Shown here: positions 56,427 to 64,000 of the stretch, in pieces
Numbering within the stretch: the first letter of the stretch is position 1
Layout of the letters: the number at the start of each line of letters is the position of its first letter
Source of the DNA: Sophora flavescens
Taxonomy: Eukaryota > Streptophyta > Magnoliopsida > Fabales > Fabaceae
Assembly (NCBI GenBank): GCA_030762895.1
Contig: CM061065.1
Coordinates: 70,788,200 to 70,852,199 of the forward strand
Reading direction: 5' to 3'
DNA: 64,000 bases
The notes under the pieces: model-generated
What the model saw: the letters and a program-made list of their open reading frames with translations, nothing else
What the model was told of the DNA's origin: nothing
The model's database searches: none
Position numbers and translations under genes: made by a program

Positions 56427-58025
56427 ATGGCAGGAATAGGAGGCAGAAACGACCAGGCTATCGCAGATGCTTTGGCACTCCTTGCCAACGCGATAGGCCA
56501 GAACCAGAATGGCAACAACAACAGGGGGCTAGCTGAGTTCAAGGGTCTCGACAAGTTGCAGTCGAACAATCCGTTGTCTTTCAGGGGAGCTTACGATCCC
56601 GAGGGTGCCCTGTTGTCGATGAGGGAGACCGATCGAGAAGATCTTCCGAGCCATGGGATGCCACGATCAACAGAAGGTCATCTTTAGGACATTCATGCTG
56701 ACTGAGGAGGATGAGCACTGGTAGGAGAACTGTCGTCTGTGCTTCCAGGCGGAGGGTACTATGATCACGTGGACTGTGATCAAGGATAGATTTCTGGCGA
56801 AGTACTTTCCGGCGGACATCAAGGACAAGAAGGAGATGGAATTTCTGGCACTGAAGCAAGGCAACATGTCGGTAGGGTAGTATGTGGCTAAGTTTAAGGA
56901 GCTCGCCCGTTACTATACACTGTATTAGTTTGTGGAGGACGACTGTTCCAAATGCGTGAAGTTTGAGGATGGTCTGCGTCCAGAGATCAAGAAGGCTATC
57001 AGCTACCAGGAGATCCGAGTCTTCCCAGTTATAGTAAACAAGTACAGGATCTATGAAGATGCCCGCAAGTCTGGAGGGCCATCCTCCAAGGGATCAGATA
57101 ACCAGAGCAATAAGAGGAATGATCAAGGAAACAAGTGGAAGCCGCGTCTCACTCCAGCTGGCAAGGACTTTAAGCGGGATGGCAAGAAGTCTCAGTTTTC
57201 TTTAGACATGTCCAAGAGATGGGATTCTTTCGATTCTATACCTCTTCGGTACGGCAAGTGTGGACATAACCACTTCACTACCTAATGCAAGGAGACACAT
57301 ATCATCTGCTTCAAGTGTGGCAAGCATGGTCACATCAGCCGGAACTACGAGGGAGGAATGTCAGAACCAGAGTGCGAGCAAAAGTCAGAAACCTAAGGTC
57401 AACCGACTGAAGACCACAGGGAGAGTCTTTACTCTCAGTGGAGCCGAGACCTCCGAAACTGACATTTATAAAGTTCGTTTGACTGTATTGTTTGATTTGG
57501 GTGCGACTTACTCGTTTGTGTCATATGAATGTGCTAAGAGTCTCAAATTGACTGTGACACTTCTTGAGTGTGATTTAGTTGTCGCCACACCCACGAATAA
57601 ACTTGTTCTCAATTCTTATGCATGCAAGAATATTCCTATTACCATAGATGGTAGAAACTTTATTGTTTATCTTGTATGTTTACCCCTGAAAGACCTTGAT
57701 GTTATTCTTGGCATGGACTGGTTATCTTCCAACCACGTCCTTCTGAATTGCTTTGACAAAACCATAGTTTTTGGAACTCCAGTGGAGTCTAGGGATCCTA
57801 GCTTTCTCTCTGCCAACCAAGTTAAGGCTTCAAAGAACGAAGGAGCCCAAGTGTACATGATGCTATCTTCCCTGAAAGCCGAGAGCCCTCCTGATGTCGA
57901 CAACGTGCCTGTTGTGCGAGAATTTCCTGAAGTGTTCCTGGGGGATGTTTACGAACTACCCCCAGAAAGAGATGTGGAGTTTGCAATAGACTTAGTGCCT
58001 GGAACTAGGCCTATATCCATAACAC
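56427..58025 (+). pseudogene. Ty3 gag-protease and RT start, copy B
   Basis: ATG at 56427 (MAGIGGRNDQAIADALALL). Gag is broken by a shift near 56630, TAG near 56723 and further stops around 56878 and 56925. From about 57260 a clean frame reads through the tail of gag to protease, where the catalytic Asp survives (FDLGATYSF at about 57490; Leu for Ser), then DVILGMDWLSSN and the RT approach EFPEVFLGDVYELPPERD. A solo LTR interrupts at 58026. RT resumes at 59365. Confidence 0.9.
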
Positions 58026-59359
58026 TGATAATGTGATTTTACATGATGTTTTCAGTACACTTTTGCATGCATTTTTCATATAGATTAGGCATTCTTTATT
58101 TGATTTTAGTTAGATTTTCCCTTGGAACGGGTGAAGCGCTTTCTTGGTGTTGTTTTGCAGGAATTAATGTAAAAATGATCAAAATCAGCCTTGATGGAGC
58201 CTGGATGAAACAAAGCATGAAAAGTGAAGAATATAAGCCAAACAGAGCCCATCACGGCCTTGCCGTGATGACCATCATGGCCATGATCAAGCAGAGCAGA
58301 AGGCAAAAGTCAGAAGCTGTCACGGCCGTGACAGACTAGAATTTGAGGTCTCGCCTCGCGAATCTTCATCTCGCCTCGTGAGAATCCAATTTTGAAAGCG
58401 CGCCCACTCCAGAACACGTCACGGCCTGGCCGTGATGGCCATCACGGTCGTGACGCGTGGCCCCTCTGTATATATGAGCGCAGCAGACAGAACAAACCAT
58501 ACTGGGAGGAGCTGGGAACCCTAGTGGAGACCAGAAACCACCAGAAAAACAGAGACCTTGGAGGCTGCGGCTAAGGAAGGATTGGAACCCTAGAACGGAG
58601 TTGCTGAGAGGGGCTGCTGTGACGATAGTGGAAAGCTCCCATGGAGTTTCTTCTCTCCTCTTCTCCTATTTCTCTGGTTTTTGTTTTCTCTTTTATGAGT
58701 AGCTAAATCCCGTTTGTTGGGATTAGATGTAATCAAACTGATTATTATGTATGTGCCTTGACTGATTATTCTGTGTTCATGCCTTCGTATTAGTGATTGA
58801 TTTTCCATGCTTAATGCTTGTTGTGGATAGCACCCCCATGACTCGATTAGTGTTTTGGTTTGCAATGGACACGTTCTTATCAATTCCGGAACTGAAATTA
58901 ATCACCTAGTAACCCTTACGCCTAGAAATGGAGTTTGGTTTACTAGTAATCGCGTAATCCCTATCCCTAATGCAAATTCATTAATCTAGGCCACCTAAGG
59001 AATTAGGGTCTATTAGTGGATTTAGGCTCTTGCCATCCGAGAAATCGGGGCTTGAGTAATCTAGTGGATTGATTTTAATATTTGAAGTATGAATGGGAGG
59101 TATCTAGTCCTGGTAGTACATGAGACAGAGGTTTGGTGAAATCTGATCCCGACATATCCTTTTCGCATTCCAAGTGCCCGACCAAAAATACAAAAATATT
59201 TTATTTCTTTTGTTTTGTTTGTTTTGATTTCTCTTCATAGTCTAGATAGTTGCTGAATTTGTGAATTGGTAATTGACATCCAATCCCCGTGGATACGATA
59301 ACCGGTCTCACCACCGTATTACTTGCACGACTGGGTATACTTGCCCAGATCCGTCAACA
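58026..59359 (+). mobile_element. Solo LTR inserted in Ty3 RT (1334 bp)
   Basis: Starts TGATAATGTGATTTTACATG and ends CCCAGATCCGTCAACA, flanked by AACAC (58021-58025) and AGCAC (59360-59364), a 5-bp duplication with one difference. Copy A has the uninterrupted site (CCATAGCATCCTATAGAA, 21290-21307). No internal region is present, so it is a solo LTR. The end (GTGGATACGATAACC, then ACTGGGTATACTTGCCC) resembles LTRs of non-chromovirus Ty3 elements such as Athila or Ogre, an inference. It holds CACGGCC palindromes at 58240-58460 and a TATA motif (TGTATATATGAG, about 58468). Confidence 0.82.
58240..58460. repeat. CACGGCC/GGCCGTG palindromes in the solo LTR
   Basis: ATCACGGCCTTGCCGTGATG followed by ACCATCATGGCCATGATC at about 58250-58288; GTCACGGCCGTGAC at about 58319-58332; then GTCACGGCCTGGCCGTGATG and GCCATCACGGTCGTGACG at about 58419-58456. 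Near-identical to the cluster in the A1/A2 CACTA leaders. Confidence 0.85.
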
Positions 59360-59860
59360 AGCACCCTATAAAATATCTCCTCTAGAGCTAGCTAAGTTGA
59401 AGGAACAATTAGTGGATCTGATGCAGAAGCAGTTCATCAGACCTAGCGTATCCCCGTGGGGAGCGCCAGTGTTGTTGGAGAAGAAGAAGGATGGCAGTAT
59501 AAGGTTGTGTGTCGACTATCGGAAACTAAACAAAGTGACCGTTAAGAATAGGTATCCCCTCCCTAGGATTGATGATCTTATGGATCGGTTGATCGGGGCC
59601 TGTGTTTTCTCGAAAATAGATTTGAGGTCAGGGTACCATCAGGTTCGGGTTAAGTCTGATGACATCCTGAAGACATTGTTTAGAATGTGATATGGTCACT
59701 ACGAGTATTTATTTATGCCCCTTGGTGTGACTAATGCTCCTTCTGTGTTCATGGATTACATGAACAAGACCTTTCACCCTTACTTGGATAAGTTTGTGGT
59801 GGTTTTTAAAGATGACATCTTAGTGTACTCCAAGACTAAGGAGGAACACAAGGAGCTAAA
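59360..59860 (+). pseudogene. Ty3 reverse transcriptase continuation, copy B
   Basis: MSPLELAKLKEQLVDLMQKQ-type start (about 59375), IRPSVSPWGAPVLL, LCVDYRKLNKVTVKNRYP, FSKIDLRSGYHQV, then a TGA after LFRM (59688) and FKDDILVYSK, where Ile of the usual FIDD box is Lys. It ends at the inverted LTR (59861) with the same join as copy A. Confidence 0.9.
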
Positions 59861-61389
59861 TGTGACACACTCTACCCCGCATATGATATAAGGCATTAAA
59901 TATATATAGAAAACGATATATGATCATGCATATTCATTTAATTCAAACAAAAGGTCCATGGGTAGAAAGGTCCCACATGATTGTTAACAACAACACGGAA
60001 ATAAACCATGAGTTTTAGGGAAAATAAAAACATAAAAACTTAAAGCAATAACATATCACCCAACCCTGATGTCACATTCAGAGCTAGTATAAAAGGGTTC
60101 CGGAATAAATCCACGGAATACAAAACCACTAAACTAAACAACTTAAACTGATAAAGCTAAACATCCGACTAAGTCATGGTTCCTCAGAGTCACTCCTCAA
60201 TAGGCTACTCACCGTCCTCTGCAAAATGCCAATCAGGCCAAACAAGACAAACATAAGAGGGGAGTAAGAAAACATATAATCACAACGGCATGGGAAAAGG
60301 AAGCAAGATGATCATACATCATGGCATAGCAATATAACAACATACAATATATACATCATCATATAATATCATAACAACATGTTAATCATCCAACATATGC
60401 TATGCGGTGCAATGCAACACTACTCCTCTACTCCATCAATGCATGTGGATTCAACTAACTCAAGAATTCCACTTCGGAGTTACATATCTGTATTGGTCAT
60501 AAAGCACCAACACCGACAGTTCCCCAAACCATGGAGGAACCCCTTGGATAGCCGGCATATCATAACTAGATATGCCACCTCGGGGGCGAATGGTTCACCA
60601 AACCATGGGTGAACCACCCGAGACTTGGGCCAGATAATCATAACTAGGACAACCTTCCCTATGTTGAGCATCCCCCTCAACATCAACTCCAATGCCCTAT
60701 GCAAATGACACAACAACAAACAAGGCAACCGCCTCCTTTTCTTGGGCCTAAAAGTACCCAAGACTTATCACCAACATCAACATCAACGCCTTAGACCCAA
60801 ACCGTGGGGTCAAGGCCCCCTTGATCAAAAAGCACCAAGGTCCAACTTAACAACACCTCAACCATGAAGCATCGAGGCCACTTTGGCCAAAAAGCACTAA
60901 AGCCCAACAACATGCGGTAACCCATTAGGTACCGACTTAACCAATTCATCTTTATAATCCTCTTAATTAATCATTAACCAAGTTATCTAATTCCTATTAT
61001 TCAGTTGGTATACTCTCATATCATTATTAGGGATAATTGGGGTCAAAACCCCTTACATTCCTTTAATTCGGATTTCGTGCTTCCTTTTATGCACGACCGT
61101 GCTCTGATGCACGGTCATGCTCCTACTCTGCATAGCTGTGCTTAATGTGCGGCCATCTTCAAGAATTCAAACTGGAGCACGGACGTGCTCCCTGTTCAGC
61201 ATGAACGTGTTCCTGGGTTGGCCGTACTGTTTTGGGCAGATTCTAACTTGTTAATTTTTTTTATCCAAAACTCCCTAAAAGCTCTGTTAATCCATTCCTA
61301 GTGTCATAAAGTAAACCATTGGCATAAATCTCACCTTTATTAATAGTCCATATTTTATAACCAATTTTGGGGAATTTAATCATTTAATC
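59861..61389 (-). repeat. Inverted Ty3 LTR, copy B, truncated
   Basis: TGTGACACACTCTACCCC onward, matching 21793-23379. Cut at about 61389, where a SIRE-like LTR begins. Remnant GAGCACG palindromes lie at about 61085-61210. Confidence 0.9.
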
Positions 61390-61397
61390 ATTTCATG

Positions 61398-62149
61398 CTA
61401 TCTCGATAACCAAGAGTACTATTAAGCATTGTCACGATAAGCTATCAGTCACAACGGATATCATGCATTAAATGCCATCTGTAAACGGGACTATTCAAAA
61501 TAACCATTGAATAAATACAAGTGAAGAAGAATGTCACTATAAATAGAGGACCTCAGATAATGAAGAACAACTTTTTGCATGCACAAGTTTTGCTAGCTCA
61601 ACTTTTGTCAATAAACAATCATTCATACTCATATTTCTTTAAAAGTAAGAGTCTGTATTCTTTCGTTTGAATATTGTGAAAATATTCATTTGATCTTAAA
61701 CTTTCATATCCTCACACACAGTGAGTTAAGAAGATCATAAGTTAAATCTCTTTGTTATAGTTAGAGCCTGAAGAGGCTTGCTAAGAAAGAAATACTTGTA
61801 AGCCTGGAGAGGTGTTGAATACTTGGTGGTAATCTATTTTCGAAAATAGTGGAGAAAAACCTTCAAGTAGAAGGGACTGGACATAGCTCTTGGTTGGAAG
61901 AGAGTGAACTAGGATAAAACATCTTGTGTGATTCTTCTATCCCTAAACTCTTACTACTTTATTTGTTTTTACTAACTGAGGGGTTTTGATATTGCTTTTG
62001 TTAAAGCTTTCTTTTTAAAAGATCTATTTCTTTGTGCTTGCTTCTGATTTAACCTTCTTGTGTGTAAAAATAGTTTTGAGGTTGTTTTTAGAAAATTATT
62101 AAAAAACACAAATCAACCCCCCTTCTTGTGTTTTCCTGTGTCAACTTCA
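61398..62149 (+). repeat. Partial 5' LTR of the SIRE-like element
   Basis: Aligns with 32510-33236 (GATAACCAAGA, then GCTATCAGTCACAACGGATA), has the TATA motif CACTATAAATAG (about 61534) and ends GTGTCAACTTCA. Confidence 0.88.
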
Positions 62150-62151
62150 GT

Positions 62152-62162
62152 TGGTATCAGAG
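62152..62162 (+). promoter_or_regulatory. Primer binding site, SIRE-like element
   Basis: TGGTATCAGAG, two bases after the LTR end; initiator tRNA-Met type. Confidence 0.92.
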
Positions 62163-62220
62163 CTCAGCCTCGAAAGGGTTGAGCATCTAACAAGTGCTGA
62201 GGAAGTACGACCCAACAACC

Positions 62221-64000
62221 ATGGATGCAGAAGGACAAGTTATCAACAAACCTTCTCTCTTTGATGGAAAAGATTATGACTACTAGAAGAAGAGAATGAT
62301 GGCCTTCTTGGATGCGCAGAATGTAGATATTTGGGAATTGATTGAATTCGACTACACAACCAAAAGATGAAGCTGGAGCTACTGTTCCTAGAACCCAATG
62401 GACTCAAGAGAAGAAAAACCAACATCAGCTGAATCTGAAGGCTAAACACTATCTCATGTGTGCTATAACCAGATCGGAACATGACAAAGTTCACAGCTGC
62501 AATATTTCTAAAGAAATCTGGGATACTCTTGCCCTAGCTCATGAGGGTTCCTAACAAGTAAAGGAATCAAAGATTAGCATGCTGGTTCATCAGTATGAGC
62601 TGTTCAAGATGGGTGAACATGAAAAAATAGACCAAATGTTTGGAAGATTCCAAACAATCACCAACAGTCTCAGATCTCTTGGAAAAATCTATGAAAATAG
62701 AGATTATGTTAGAAAAATTCTAAGAAGTCTATCCAAGCAATGGAGACCCAAAGTTACTACTATTCAGGAAGCCAAAAAGCTGAATACTCTCTCTCTCGAA
62801 GAGCTTCTTGGATCTCTCAAGGTTCATGAACTTGAACTTAATGAAGAATAAAATTCCAGAAAAGGAAAATCTATTGCCCTACAGGAAAACAAAGCAAGCT
62901 CATCAAAGGTTCTCAAAGCTACTGAGTCATCGGATGAGTCTGGATCTTCTGACAATGATGAAGGATCAGATGAGGATGAGTTGTCCTTCAAATCCAGGAA
63001 GATTCAACATATGTAGAGAAAGAAATGTGGTTTCAAAAGGAAGCAATTCAACAAAAAGTTTTCCAAGGAGAAGTCAGACTCCAAGGAAGAAGGTCCACCC
63101 TTGTGCTTTGAATGCATGAAACCTGGTCATTTCAAACCTGACTGCCCTGAGCTAAAGGATAAAAAGAAAATCTTCAAAAAGAAGAAAGACTTAATGGCTA
63201 CATCGGAGGATCTTGATCTGTCTTCATCAGATGAAGAAAATGAAGCTGAGAAAGAGGCAAATATCTATCTCATGGCAGACACTGTATCATAAAGTGAATA
63301 CACTGATGCTGAGGTAATGGACTCGGACCCTTCCACGCTTCAAAATGCTTTTGATGAACTATTGCATGAGTCGTCTATACTTTCACGAGAATATAAGAGT
63401 CTCAAAAAGAAATTTTATAAACTGTCTAGAGTATATGATAGGGTCTGCACTGAGAAACAAAACCTTAAAGATGTAAATGACATACAAAAATCAGTGAATG
63501 TTAGTCCTCTTAACAAAATGGAGTGTGAACCTAATGTTTCTTGTGAAGTCGCAAAATTGAAACAAGATATAACATATCTGACAAATTCTCTGTCAAAGCT
63601 TGTAGGTGGTTCATATAAGCTTAGTCTCATTTTAAGATACTCTAGGTCACCTCATGATGAATCTGGCCTTGGTTATGACAAAGAGAAGCAAGAAACATCT
63701 CACAAAAAGTCAAAATCACATACATAGCATAGAACTTCAAAAGTTCCAGATAAATATGCAAAAGCTAAGTCTAGCTCGTCCAACACCTTTTGCAAAGTGT
63801 GTGAAAAAGGTGGACATATTACATCTAGATGCATATACAATAAACATGCTAAGCATACTCGTCCAGTGACAACTAACAAGAAAGGACCCAAGTCAGTATG
63901 GGTACCTAAAGATAAGATAATACCTGTTGCATATTTGCTTAACAACAAGAAGAAAATAGATGTCTTGGTACTTGGACAGTGGCTGCTCACGACACATGAT
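62221..64000 (+). pseudogene. SIRE-like gag, reaching the protease start
   Basis: ATG at 62221 (MDAEGQVINKPSLFDGKDYD). The next codons give DY, a TAG (about 62284) where the family has Trp, then KKRMMAFLDAQN. After a frameshift near 62345 one frame continues to the window end: Ty1 gag core (YELFKMGEHEKIDQMFGRFQ; LRSLSKQWRPKVTTI), an acidic linker, CCHC knuckle CFECMKPGHFKPDC (63101-63142), a long charged helix (SILSREYKSLKKKFYKLSRV), and a second knuckle CKVCEKGGHITSRC (63793-63834). In-frame stops: about 62850, 63015, 63290 and 63727. WYLDSGCSRHM of the aspartic protease begins at 63966 in another frame. Gag forms the particle; this copy is dead. Confidence 0.9.

Larger units (their letters stand above)
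61398..64000 (+). mobile_element. SIRE-like Ty1 element, 5' part, continues past window
   Basis: Part of a 5' LTR, PBS and gag, ending at the start of protease. The left portion of the LTR is missing: homology to the LTR at 31617-33236 begins only at its position of about 32510. Either this LTR was cut before or during its join to Ty3 sequence, or a deletion removed the DNA between. Confidence 0.85.

Overview
This is transposon-dominated nuclear DNA from a flowering plant, most likely a eudicot. The evidence is spliced genes with GT-AG introns, TATA-box promoters, four CACTA (En/Spm) type DNA elements, Ty3 (Tekay-like chromovirus) and Ty1 (SIRE/Maximus-like) LTR retrotransposons, a LINE and a Mutator-type MITE. 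I see no rRNA or tRNA gene, no CRISPR and no intact housekeeping gene. The only ordinary host gene is a small secreted glycine-rich protein (GRP) gene. It is present twice and broken both times. I cannot place the organism below eudicot from sequence alone.

Layout. 1-14041: CACTA element A1, minus strand, with a decayed TNP2 transposase. Its far end lies just left of the window. Nested in it at 5908-13386 is a different CACTA element (B, plus strand, TSD GAA) that encodes a spliced TNPA/Ulp1-type protein and carries pieces of two host genes (NOL and TFIIE-beta). 14042-16929: 3' end of a GRP gene, a non-autonomous CACTA-like element containing a retroposon, and a second retroposed fragment. 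16930-21792: plus-strand Ty3 element (LTR, PBS, gag, PR, part of RT). It is cut in RT by an inverted Ty3 LTR (21793-24512) whose rearranged minus-strand interior runs to about 27625. 27640-33236: 3' half of a SIRE-like Ty1 element with an envelope-like ORF. 33290-34330: LINE RT remnant. 34633-38200: a CACTA-like element, a MULE MITE and little else. 38205-50911: the second GRP gene, split by a minus-strand Ty1 element (38357-43329, TSD GAGGT) that carries an exon of an ALCATRAZ/SPATULA-like bHLH gene, and by CACTA element A2 (43891-50856, TSD CTA) that carries an Ulp1-type ORF but no TNP2. 50857-61389: a second copy of the 14042-23379 block, with a solo LTR inserted. 61398-64000: the 5' part of another SIRE-like element.

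Main points. (i) Three host-gene fragments are carried inside transposons; at least two bring intron sequence, so they were copied as DNA or unspliced RNA. (ii) A1 and A2 are reciprocal deletion derivatives of one CACTA family: A1 keeps TNP2 and lost the Ulp1 ORF, A2 keeps the Ulp1 ORF and lost TNP2. (iii) Both GRP copies were hit by this family 42 bp apart, and each copy shows the other's unoccupied or original sequence. (iv) Short perfect palindromes (GAGCACGNCCGTGCTC and CACGGCC..GGCCGTG types) recur in arrays, the second type in two unrelated element classes. (v) The env-like, gag and transposase ORFs are broken largely by stop codons explainable by C-to-T or G-to-A changes, as expected of old methylated DNA.
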